From NCBI RefSeq assembly GCF_008831285.2, contig NC_045138.2, positions 26,199,934 through 26,259,933 on the forward strand: a stretch of 60,000 nt of DNA, in the 5' to 3' direction. Origin of the DNA: Nymphaea colorata (taxonomy: Eukaryota; Streptophyta; Magnoliopsida; Nymphaeales; Nymphaeaceae). Shown piece by piece: positions 44,701 to 55,091 of this stretch. Both the position numbers and the translations under genes were made by a program. The stretch's first letter is position 1. Each line of letters starts with the position of its first letter. Below the pieces are notes generated by a model. It made no database searches and was not told the DNA's origin. It saw only the letters and a list, made by a program, of their open reading frames with translations.

Positions 44701-44922
44701 GTCTTATATCTGGAAAATGCAGTGGGCACCTTGGATTTATAAACTTTGCTTCTTGAAATTCAGGGATCTCAATTTGTGGGGATCTTAGATCTAGAACTTG
44801 GATGTAAGGCAGGCCTCTTGTTAAATCAGACCTTGAGATCTCAAATCCGAGTCAATCAATATGAACTGCAAGCTCAGTTTCCATTAGGCTTTTGAAGACC
44901 TGAGCCGGTCCACGTTGTGCCT
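41742..44922. other. Intergenic spacer, no gene seen
   Basis: Short open frames only (up to about 90 codons), none with a recognisable domain. The 43260-43560 stretch (TCAATGTCGCCGTGTATCAG, then ATCGGCCTGACATAAGCCG-like sequence) looks like a decayed repeat, but its borders cannot be set. Confidence 0.45.
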
Positions 44923-45114
44923 CAGGGGTAGAGCCAAGGGGGTGCCTGCATGGGCGTTGGCCCCACCTCAAATTTTTTTTAAAAAATTTATATGTAAATT
45001 TTAGAAAATTTTATTTGTTTTATATAAAATTTTTGAAAAATTATATTTCGCTCATGTCAAAATTTAAAAACTTTAATTCGACCCTCCTAATGAAAAATTT
45101 CTCGCTCTGCCCTG
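44923..45114. mobile_element. hAT MITE (Tip100-like ends), 192 bp, 8-bp target duplication with one mismatch
   Basis: The left end CAGGGGTAGAGCCAAG pairs with the right end (reverse-complemented) CAGGGCAGAGCGAG. The flanks are TTGTGCCT (44915-44922) and TCGTGCCT (45115-45122). The interior is AT-rich. The ends resemble the element at 41554-41733, so both probably used the same kind of transposase. Confidence 0.8.
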
Positions 45115-46228
45115 TCGTGCCTTGCTTGGATTGAACTGGGTGGCTAGATGCTCTAAATGGGTCTGACCATCTCGCGGTTAAATCAACGGGGGTCCGGCCG
45201 AGCCAACCCGGTGGGAGATGGGTGGCTTGAGTCTAGCCTAAATCAAGGTCAGGTGATCAGATTGAGCTCTTTCCGTGCACTGAATGTTGGCCCTCTTTGG
45301 GTTGGCCTGGCCGGTTCGTTGGTCAAACAGCACAACTTGAGAATCAATAACACCTTATAAAAAACGCAGTCCTTCGTTGTTCATAACTTTTGGAAAAACA
45401 TTTATAACCATTTATGAAAAAGCTAAAATATTTATCATATTTTTTAATTATTTATTAAATTTCCAAAGTATGTCCATCGATCGTGGCCCCCCCCCAGCAT
45501 TTAGTGGTCAAATTTGCTTTGCTGACCACCGTCCCCCATTCTCCGTTCAACGGCCGACACTTTTCATAGAGGCATTCTTATGGAATATCTCAACCATAAT
45601 ATTTTCATATTTAATCTGCATTTTTATTACAAATTTATGTTTTTTTTTTTCAACGGTCAAAAATTGGTATAATTATATTAAATTTTCATGGCACTAACTA
45701 TACAAATTACATTAAATGAGGCCGCCTTATTATAAGAATACCGCGTTTTTTGGAACATATCTTTGTATGAATGCTTTATAAAATATAAATATAGTCATTG
45801 AATAGTCCACTCCAAACGACAGAGTATTATAGTCACCAAACGCTCTCAATGGAGTTAGCAGACGCGGTTTAACAACCAAGCATTCGGTTGCACTAAAAAG
45901 TTGTGCACACATCATGTTATGTGAATTAAAAAATATACCAAAATACCACCATTAATTTTTTTTTAAAAAAAATTAAAAGGTAAATGACAAAATTAAAAGG
46001 CCTAAAATACTCATTAATTTATAAAAAAAATTCAAAAATATCATTCATCCTCTTTGGTGCATACGTGTGTGCACTCAACTCTATCTACACCAACTCTCTC
46101 TGCTAAAACATGGTATATCTTGTGAGATCTAGAGAGTGAATAAATAGGTTTTTAATTTTTTTTTCCCTCAATTCTATAGGATCACGCGGAATGCAAATTT
46201 CCGAATAAATCTAAAAAGTTGCTCTTAC

Positions 46229-46301
<73 letters not shown>

Positions 46302-48425
46302 CGGGAAGATGACAAGCCTTGTACTGCTGCATGCACGACCCATGAATAGGAATGCTACGGAATGCAGTGTCCATGAATATATTCTTAAAAAAAAAAGGAG
46401 AAATCCATCAAACATTGCATTCGAAATGATACAGGGTCTGTGTTACTTGCATATCTCATTCTAAGCTGGTTTGATTAGGTCTTACCATTTTTACTTAGCA
46501 TAATTAACTTTGATTAGATGACATAGGAGGTTGGGGTGACCTAAGGGGCAGAAGCTGGTAGGCGGTCAATTTTTGTTTTAATTTTTAGAAAAAAAATATC
46601 AATATGTAAGTTGAAGTATAACGATAATATTACCATTAAACACCAAAAGCAGACTTGGTACCCTAAAAAATGGGAAATGAAATGAATGCTTCGACTCTCA
46701 TGTTGGGCAGTATATCATTATTTATTGATGCAAATTGGAATACTTTGACTTTGCACCATTTGAAAAACCTCGAGGGGCTGTTTGAATGACACTATCGTCT
46801 AATCCAGTTTTATTAAAACTTGGTTTACTTAAACCAAATTTTGATATTCTTTTTAATGATTTAAGCGACAGACTTATTGGATGGTGGAATTTCTCCTTTT
46901 TTTTTTTGGTAATAGCATTTATAAGCCGGCCCTACCAAATAATCGCAGTCCTTGTAGGTACAAAAATTCATATATTTTGATTAATAAATAGTTATATAAT
47001 TTAAAAATAGATCCATGATTGGCTCAAGCGAAGCATTCCATGTCGGTATGCATTTATGTTATCAATATATACGAAGGTGCATTCTTATCAACCGTATAAG
47101 TTTAAACAAAATTCCATTAAAAAAACAACTTGGAATTGAAGAAAAAGACAATAGCTTTGCTTTTATACGTTATGTTTTACTTATTATATTGTTTTCCTTA
47201 CTATTATAAAGTTGTAATATTCCTTCATGATCATTAATACGTTAATTTTTCACCACTGCTTGCTTGGACTTCCAGTATTATAGCAAAGACCGTTATTGAC
47301 ATGGTGAAGGAGTTCGGCCTTTTTGTGCTCGACTTCTTTTTGGTGAACTTTTCACTTTTCAGCGCAGAAAAGGCCGTCTACGGGACGTTTGATACGTTGG
47401 AAATTTCTTTCCTTTTTACAGCTCGGACAAAGGGCCATCAAACGCGAGGTGGATGACTTTTTCTGCTGTACTCCTAATTCGTATCAGTTTTAAACGAAAT
47501 TCTCCGATGGACCTAAACGCGTGTAAGACGGAACATCTTTTGATTTTTTTTTCAAGGAAAGGCCATTGTGGGCTAGTGTTTGATTGTGTAAGTTGAGCTT
47601 AGCTGGTCAATCTAAATCGTTTGCATAAAGTATTTTCCGTGTATTTTTAGTTCAATTTATGTGGATGTTATTATGTATGGTATTCAATTTAAAAGATATG
47701 TAATAAAACAATCTTTGAAAGAGATGCTTTGCCTCTAGGAAACTGCCAAATTGTTCACAAAAGTCAGAAAAAGGAAGAGAGAACGGACTTTTTTTTCCAG
47801 ATTTTTGACTTTCTTCCCTAGATTTTGATTTAAGAGTGGGGCGCGTTTGACAGGGATCTACGGAACCCTGGATTGCTTCCAGTGGGGATCGATCACGGGT
47901 CGGAATCAGCGAGGACAGGATCCGGTCCTGCGCCTCTCCATCGGTTGCTTGCCGTTCAAGAGCCAAGGATGTTGTCACGATCGCCGAGCCAACCTAGCGA
48001 CAGACAGAAACGAGAGAAAAGAAAAGGAAAAAAGGCACAAACTGTCGAGGACAGTGAAGGTAATTGGAATTCCTCACTTTACAGGTGGCGACAGAAGGCG
48101 ACCTAATGCAGTTGAGTTGTTCAACGTGGAGCTTTCTCTAATGGCGTCGGCAGAGTTGAGTCTTAGGTGAAAGGTGAGAAGAAAGAGACTGAGAGGGGTT
48201 GCAGGGGTCGAAGTTCAGACTGTGTTGGTCCCAAAAGGAATCGATAGACGGAGAAATTTCAGGGCCTTTAGTTCGATTAAACAACGGTTGAGTGAAGGTC
48301 TTTTTCTTTTTAAATGGAGAAATTATTCTGTTAGAGACAGTGATCCTGTGTCTTTAACCAGAGGAGATTAAAGAAGAAGATTAATCAAACATGGGGAGCC
48401 CCGAATCTTCCAGGCTCGTGCTCAC
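45115..48425. other. Intergenic spacer upstream of GALS1, no gene seen
   Basis: AT-rich DNA with the (AT)n tract at 46232-46298. A GGGGCTGTTTGAATGAC motif near 46774 resembles a MITE end without a partner. The 47820-48170 part is more GC-balanced with short overlapping open frames but no recognisable domain. Confidence 0.4.
46232..46298. repeat. (AT)n microsatellite, about 33 units
   Basis: An uninterrupted AT run of about 67 bp. It is self-complementary and can extrude as a cruciform/hairpin. It produces artefactual Ile-Tyr repeat frames on both strands. Confidence 0.97.
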
Positions 48426-48736
48426 ATGGCCCACCTCTTAGCAAATTTTGAGGGGCTTCCCCCACACCTTTTTTTCTTTCACCTCCTCCTTTATTCATCT
48501 GCTTGTTTTTTTTTTCTCTCGCTCTCTCTCTCTTTCTTTAGGGGCTTAAAGACGGCAGAGGAGAAAGAGAAAGATAAAGTGAGAGTGGTGGTAGTGGTGG
48601 AGGAGGAGGAAGGAAGGAGAGGAGGAAGGAGACCATCTTTCTTTTTTCTGTTTCTGCTTCAGAGGACGTGAATTTGGTAGCAGAAGAGAAAATCTAAGAG
48701 AAGGAGGAGAAAGAAGAAAGACTGACGGAGCAGGCA
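48426..48736 (+). promoter_or_regulatory. GALS1 5' leader/promoter-proximal region with CT then GA tracts
   Basis: A pyrimidine-rich stretch (about 48475-48540, CTCTCTCTC-type) is followed by a GA/GGA-rich stretch (48550-48640). Pyrimidine patches and GAGA-type repeats are common near plant transcription starts and are bound by BPC-type factors. An ATG at 48426 opens an 81-codon upstream frame that ends before the GALS1 start; whether it is transcribed depends on the unknown start site. Confidence 0.4.
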
Positions 48737-51259
48737 ATGAAGATGAAGAAGGAAAAGAGATTAGATCTGGGGACGATAGATTGGAACTGCAAGGAGATGA
48801 AGATATCTCTTGCAGCTCTCCTCATTCTGGGCTCCATCGCGACCCTGGTGGCGCAGCTCCTCCCACCACGTTCCTTCTTCTCCGCCTCCCAGTTGCGGAC
48901 CTGCCTCTCGGAGATCTTCCCGGAATCCAACTCGTCCTTCCTTTCGCTGCCGTCGGGAGGGAAAGTACAGGTTGAGCAACAAGATGGCCGCTTCCTCCGC
49001 CGGGCTTTCAACCCCTATGGCTCCGCAGCCTACGTCTTCATACAAATGGGCGCTTACAGAGGCGGTGTGGACACCTTCGCCGTCGTCGGCCTCGCTTCCA
49101 AGCCCCTCCACGTCTTCGCCAAGCCGCGCATCGAGTGCGAGTGGCTTCCGGGCAACGCCTCCGCCGAATCCATCAGAGTAAACGGCACCAAGATGCTGCC
49201 TGACTGGGGATACGGCCGTGTCTACACAGTGGTGGTCGTGAACTGCACCTTCCCCGAGGCCGTCGGCGTCGACGGCCTCGGCGGACGGCTCGTGCTCCAC
49301 GCTCATCACGGTGAAGGCGAGGATGTTCCTCCGCCGGTGAGGATCGTGTCCCTGACGGAGCCTGCCGGCAGTCTCAATGTGTCTAAGTTCACATCGCCGC
49401 CGGAATACGACTACCTCTACTGTGGCTCGTCGCTGTACGGTGGCCTGAGTCCTCAGAGGATCAGGGAATGGCTGGCCTATCACGTGAAGCTCTTCGGGAA
49501 GAAGTCGCATTTCGTGATTCACGACGCCGGCGGGATTCATCCGGAGGTGCTCCGCGTCTTTGAGCCGTGGGTGGAGGCCGGCTACGTGACTCTTCAAGAC
49601 ATTAGAGCTCAGGAGAAGTTCGATGGGTACTACCACAACCAGTTCCTGGTGGTGAACGACTGCTTGCACCGGTACAGATTCTCGGCCAAGTGGATTTTCT
49701 ACTTCGATGTGGACGAGTACATCTTCGTCCCCAGGAAGAGCCACCTCGATTCGGTCATGAACAGCCTTCTCAACTACACCCAGTTCACCATTGAGCAGAT
49801 GCCCATGTCCAGCAAGCTCTGCCTCCTCGAAGACTATCGCAGGGTCAGAAGGTACCCAGATCTCATCCCCCTCTCTCTCTGTTTCTCATCTGTTGCTGTT
49901 GTGCTTTCTCTCTCCTTCCATGTTTTAGCAACTTTTCGTTTTGTTTCTTCAAAACCTGAGCGGATTAGTTTATCTTCGCCGGATTTCATGGAGGCAAGGA
50001 TATTGAAACAGATCAGGGAAAATTATGTCTTGAATGGCGTGAATCTCGGGCATTCAAAATGGGTCTCCTTACCTTAATGATGACTAGCTGGCACAGGGGG
50101 GTATCAACCCTTTATTGAATTTCTAATTAATCTCGCCACACGCTTCCTCGTGAATCTGACCAGAACCATGCGACATTGTTCCCTTCCTTGTCGCAGTTTA
50201 TATATTATTGCTACATGTATGTGCATTTACAATATAAAATTATCTTGGTTCTACATTTTGTTGAAGCTCGTAGTGGGGGTGATCAGAGAGAGAGAGAGAG
50301 AGAGAGAGAGCAGTAGAAGGAGAGGCTCCACGATACACCTAGCTTGAAGAGTGGCGAGCTCAAGAGGTTTTTGAAAGAGGAGAGCTTATCAGTTGCTAAG
50401 TTACTGAAGTTAAAGAAAGCTTTGATGGGACGAGGGTGGCGACAATGGGGTGAATACTCCGATCTCCTCTGAGTTGTCCTATTCTGAGCGAGGTCTCTGA
50501 CACTCTTTGCAGCTTACTCTCAGCATATGTACTGTGACAGCCTCTTCCATCAACGGCTCTGTATTACCAACCCGTTCTACCGGTTCTGCAACTCTCTCAT
50601 TCCTTGCGTTTCCCACGGCCGCAGTTCCTTTCTCTCCCGTAATCTTCAGATACATTGATGTTGTGTTGATTTGGGTGTCATTTAATTCGGTTCTCCCCCA
50701 CATCCGGCCTGCCCATCCTCACATGCATCCCGTTCCTGTCCTTTCTGCCGTCATGAAAATATAAAAAAAATGGGAAAAGGAGAAAAGGTGGGGGCCGGAG
50801 AGAAGGGACGGTAGTTCACTAGAGCTGGATTTTCAGGCTTTACTTTACTTAATGGATAGCCATTAGAGAATAAGAATATGAAGTTTGATCGGACTCTGAA
50901 TTGTTCGGTGCAGGCAGTGGGGGTTCGAGAAGTTGGTGTTCAAGGACGTCAAGAGGGGGATCAGGCGCGACCGCAAGTACGCGATCCAGGCGAGGAACGC
51001 CTTCGCCACCGGCGTGCACATGTCGGAAAACGTGATCGGGCCGACGACCCACAAGACGGAGGGGCGGATCATGTACTACCACTACCACGACACCATAGCC
51101 AACCGGAGGGAGCCGTGCCGGAAGTTCATCAACGTCACGGAGCTGACGTTCGAGGGGACGCCCTTCGCGCTGGACGACACCATGAGAGCCCTTGCCCCCG
51201 CCATCAAGAGGTTCGAGCTCAAGACCATCGGCGACCGCCTCGTCCGCACCCCTCAATAG
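48737..51259 (+). CDS. GALS1: Beta-1,4-galactan synthase (glycosyltransferase family 92), 2 exons, 482 aa
   Basis: GALS proteins transfer galactose from UDP-galactose to beta-1,4-galactan side chains of rhamnogalacturonan I in the Golgi. Exon 1 is 48737-49843 and exon 2 is 50918-51259 (stop TAG); the intron is 1,074 bp. The protein is type II: a 22-residue cytosolic tail, one membrane anchor at about aa 23-42 (ISLAALLILGSIATLVAQLL), then the luminal GT92 domain. Landmarks are AYRGGVDTFAVVGL, DWGYGRVYTVVVVNCTFP, YDYLYCGSSLYGGLSPQRIR, FDGYYHNQFLVVNDCLHRYR, the metal-binding DVD at about aa 323-325 (WIFYFDVDEYIF), QFTIEQMPMSS and, in exon 2, WGFEKLVFKDVK and REPCRKF. Several N-glycosylation sequons (NSS, NAS, NGT, NCT, NVS, NYT, NVT) fit a luminal domain. 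The junction giving DYRR|WGFEKL matches recalled Arabidopsis GALS1 (YRKWGFEKL); a second pair of sites would add four residues. Exons are GC-rich at third positions. Confidence 0.93.
49844..50917 (+). other. GALS1 intron
   Basis: GTCAGA donor and GGCAG acceptor, 1,074 bp. The exon 1 frame stays open for about 230 bp into the intron, so retention would give a protein truncated before WGFEKL. It contains a (GA)n tract at 50286-50310. Confidence 0.7.
50286..50310. repeat. (GA)n microsatellite in the GALS1 intron
   Basis: About 12 GA units. Confidence 0.93.
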
Positions 51260-54200
51260 CGAAAAGCTGCTGTACCTCCACCCTGTCGACAATGATTACA
51301 GTCACACGCCTGATGATGATGATGACGACGGTGATGATGGTGGCTACTGCACTCGATCCACCTACCAACGGTGAAAAACAGGAAAGGGAAAGGCACCATG
51401 GTTTCTGCCTTTACTTTCTCCGCCTTCCCTTTTCGAGTTTTTCTTTGCCCTGTTTTTCCTATTTAATTAATTGGTTGGGACCTCCAATAATTGTATAGCG
51501 ACGACGAGGGTGGGCGATCAGTGCGTGCGTGCGTGCCTGTGTGTGTGCGTTTTATAGAATGATGTATCTGTGTGGAAGAGAGAGTGAAAGAGAGAGAGAG
51601 TCCCGTCCTGCTGTCGGTGGCTGTTTTCTGGTGGCGTTGGTGGTGGTGGTGGCGGAGACGGTGAACTGTGTGGGTATGCGCTTGCCACCAATCAATGCAA
51701 AACATGGGGCTCTCCATCCTCTGTCTTCTCTGTGGGTCCTTCCTTCTTCCTCCTTCAATTCTTTGAATTCGTTATGGATCTTCCATTTTTCTACTTTCTT
51801 GTCCTCTCCCTGTCTTTTTTTTTTTTTTTATCTCCTTTCTCCGTCTCTCCTGTCATGGAATACAGACTGTAAAGAGTTATATATTACTATATCGTCATTT
51901 CATATCTCCCTTCCCCTCTTTCACTCTCACGGTTCCTGTCACGCGTCTTCCCGGTAAAAAGAGAAGCCATGGATTAAGTGGGAAGCTGTTCTCAATGTGG
52001 GTGACTCTCCATGACCGAATCATCTCACCGTTTTTCCTGCCGCCGCACTTGTCTTGTGTTTCTCCTCCTCCTCGTTTTATATCTATATAGAATCTCTGTA
52101 AATTTTTAAGTTCGAGACGTGGAAAAATTTATGCATTTATAAAACAGATACTGTTGCGCATCTGATCAGTGTTTAATTTTTTTAAGTTTGTTTATATGCA
52201 AGTGCAGAGAATGGGCTTATATATTGCTTATGCTTAGAAATAGAAAAGGTTCGATGTAAATATTGCCGTAGATCACGTGACCCCAGTCAAAAATCATTTC
52301 ATTTAATGGGTCTGGAAAAGTTCGTGAATAGTGTCGAAATTTATGCATTTTGCTAACAAGGCTTAGTGATATCGACCATGTTTTTTCGGATTGAAATGAT
52401 ATTTTAAGTTGAAGGAGGTCAAGAAAAGGGTCAAAATTTATGCTTCCTCCATAAATGGAAAATACTTTCTAGAAAGTCAAAAGAATGTGAATTTCAAGAG
52501 GTGATATAATCTTCTTGCGACCTACCAATAAATGCAAACAATTTTAAAATTCATACGTTTTATTTTAAGATCTATGTGGGCTATAACTTTTCAAGATTCT
52601 TAATACAAAAAAGAAAGAAAAAAGGAAGCAAAGAAATCCAGCCATCCCACTGTCAATTAAAAAGGAAAAAAGCGGCCTGAGGTTGGTCAGGAACCTTGTA
52701 AGGCTACATACACGTCGTCGGCCATGCAAATTTCTTTAAGCTGCGATATTCTGCCAGGTGGGTCCGGCGGTGGTGGCAGCTGCTGCCATGCCCTTGCGCC
52801 TGCCGGCTGCGCCTTTTTGTTTGTTCCGACTCCGCCGGGCCCGCTGGGGTCCGTCCGCCTTCCCCGCCGGCCGTCCCTGGTCCCGCCGCGACGGTGACAC
52901 TTATATATTGTGTGCCGTGGCGCGCATTATCGCCTCTTCAGCCCCTAAAACCAACCGCTTAAAATATTGGATACCTAATCTTTAGCTGCAGATATCTCCC
53001 TGCATCTGATCCGCTGCCCGTTAACCTTTCTTTTTTAAAATTTAAAAATTAGTTAGTGAGTATCTTAAATTGTCTAATTATTTTTTTTATTAGCACATCT
53101 CAAAGGTCTAGGGATCAGGCCGCCCCTTTTGTTTATTGTAAAATAAAAGAAAAGATGTGTAAAAAGTACTTGGCCGATTTATCTGTGGGGTGAAAGTTCG
53201 AACTTTCGATTTTGCCCGAGGTGAAAAATGGTACTGATCAGAGGGCATGGCCAGCGCGCGTAAGAGCCTTTCTTTAACCGAGGGAACGATGCGTCGGTGA
53301 CTATGGATTCGGCCCCAAGAGAATTCGCGATCCGGATTGCTCCGCTTAAGATTGCCTGTGATTCCAAACCAAGATCAGGAGACTCGATTTAATCAGGTAC
53401 CCGCCGGCCGCCGGATGACCGTCCGACCTGATTCCGGGCATACGGAGAAGGCCTGGTGCTGTGGTAACTTTATTGACCTCTGTGGTCCCTGAGAGGAATA
53501 AAAAAGGATGAGGCATCGCTGTATCCTGTCCTGACCTCTTGAAAGAGATCCCTTCACCGGTTTCTGTTTCCCTTTTTCTTTTTTTGTCTTCCATGGATAG
53601 GAACTAAGAAGGTGGCCACATTGAAGACACCTGGTGAAATGCTAACGTCTTGTCTACGCAAGAAGATCGGATCTTCGGGCGATCCCATATTTGTGCTGGT
53701 TGAAGAGCAGCTTGTTCCTGTTAATAGATTGAAACTAGACCCACCAGAATCAACCCTCCAGATCGAGCCATCATTAAGATCCCGTGCCTGAAAGAGGAAA
53801 AGTTTTTTTACCGAGATATAACACTACCCCGCGCATGGCATTGCTCTTTGACATCGAAATGCAGTCGCATTCTCCCATTACTTGGGATTGAAACGAACGT
53901 GGTTTCAGTTTCCATCCTATGCCACCCTCCAATGTAACTTTTTTGTTTCGGGGTTTTCTTGGTTCATCTGACAATAATTGGCGGTAGTGAAATGGAGACA
54001 AGAAGACATGCAGAAGTGGGAAACGAGGAAGCGAATGTGAAAATTGCGGTGGAGCGGAAGCGGGATATATTTTGTTTTTACTAGAAAGTTGGAAGATTAA
54101 TGGCGTTTACTCAAGCTAAGTAATTCTGTGTAAAGTAGGTAGCAGCCTCCCAAATAGCAGCAGCATTCCATTTGTTTGAGTTTCTTCCATCAGCCAATCC

Positions 54201-55091
54201 ATTGAATTGGTCTATCTTCCTGTATTGGCACATGTGAATTATTTTCTTCGTTAGGCAACTTGAAAGTTCAAATCAGGGTTTGTCTGCTCTGTCTTCAGTC
54301 AACCAAGCAAAGGGCCTGAAGGTATTGCGAAGCATGAGCATTCAGCCAATACCGCAACTTCCAGCAATATACTCGTCCAAAAGAATCTGGAGGTATCTTA
54401 ATGAATGTTCTCTCTGCATTTCATGCTATGACAGAAGTGCTTCTTTCAGAGAAATCTGTCAGATAGAAACACAGATATACACGAAGAAGCGAAACACATT
54501 GGCGGTATGAGGTTAACTATGTTCTTTCATATATCAATACTTATATAACATAAGCCTGCTACGCAATATGTAAGCAAGCATTCAGACCAGTGGCTCGTTT
54601 TTGCAATTATTTTCTGAATACTTTCAATATTTCATGTTCTCTTACTGCGGCAAAGGCAGTACGATTTATCCCACAGAATCTTTATCACCTGGCTAGTGGT
54701 TCAGTTTAGGACCGCTCAAGTTGAAGGAGGTCCAGACTTTCAAAGCCCAGGTGCATATCTGTGCATAATCTGGTAGGAGACTGCCATAATAAGACATTAG
54801 CATCATCCAAATTCATTTCAACAGAACAACAGGAAGCCAGATTGTATCAGTTGGAATACTGGTTACATAATAAGCAGGGATTGACTACATCAATATCTAA
54901 TTCTATTATCCACAATAATGATATTGATGTGCACAACTCATCATCAAAATGATGACAGTGGTACATGGAGATAGAAAGAAACAATTATTATGCCAATTAC
55001 ATTCAGCATCTGCGGTCATTTTGTTGTGTATAAAGAAATCTTCACAATGCAAAAGCCGTACATAGATGAGAGACAGCTGGTTCAAGAGTCT
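51260..55091. other. Convergent intergenic region between GALS1 and the RING gene
   Basis: The first few hundred bases are presumably the GALS1 3' UTR; they contain a GATGAT-rich run near 51314-51342, a CT-rich tract and a T run near 51820. A GC-rich patch at 52750-52900 encodes a 75-codon frame without recognisable domain or CDS-like neighbours. The part near 55091 should hold the RING gene 3' UTR. No other gene or delimited transposon was recognised. Confidence 0.45.

Noticed and set aside
46182-46464. Open frames encoding Ile-Tyr repeats
   Set aside because: An artefact of the (AT)n microsatellite.
48761-49744. A 327-codon minus-strand open frame opposite GALS1 exon 1
   Set aside because: It mirrors a GC-rich coding exon (high third-position GC leaves the antisense frame open) and has no recognisable domain.
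50878-51498. A 206-codon plus-strand frame overlapping GALS1 exon 2
   Set aside because: It is in a different frame from the conserved WGFEKL...RTPQ coding sequence and has an Arg/His-rich shadow composition.
52758-52985. A GC-rich 75-codon frame between GALS1 and the RING gene
   Set aside because: Low-complexity Ala/Pro/Arg composition, no homology recognised, no flanking exon signals. Treated as a GC-rich intergenic patch.
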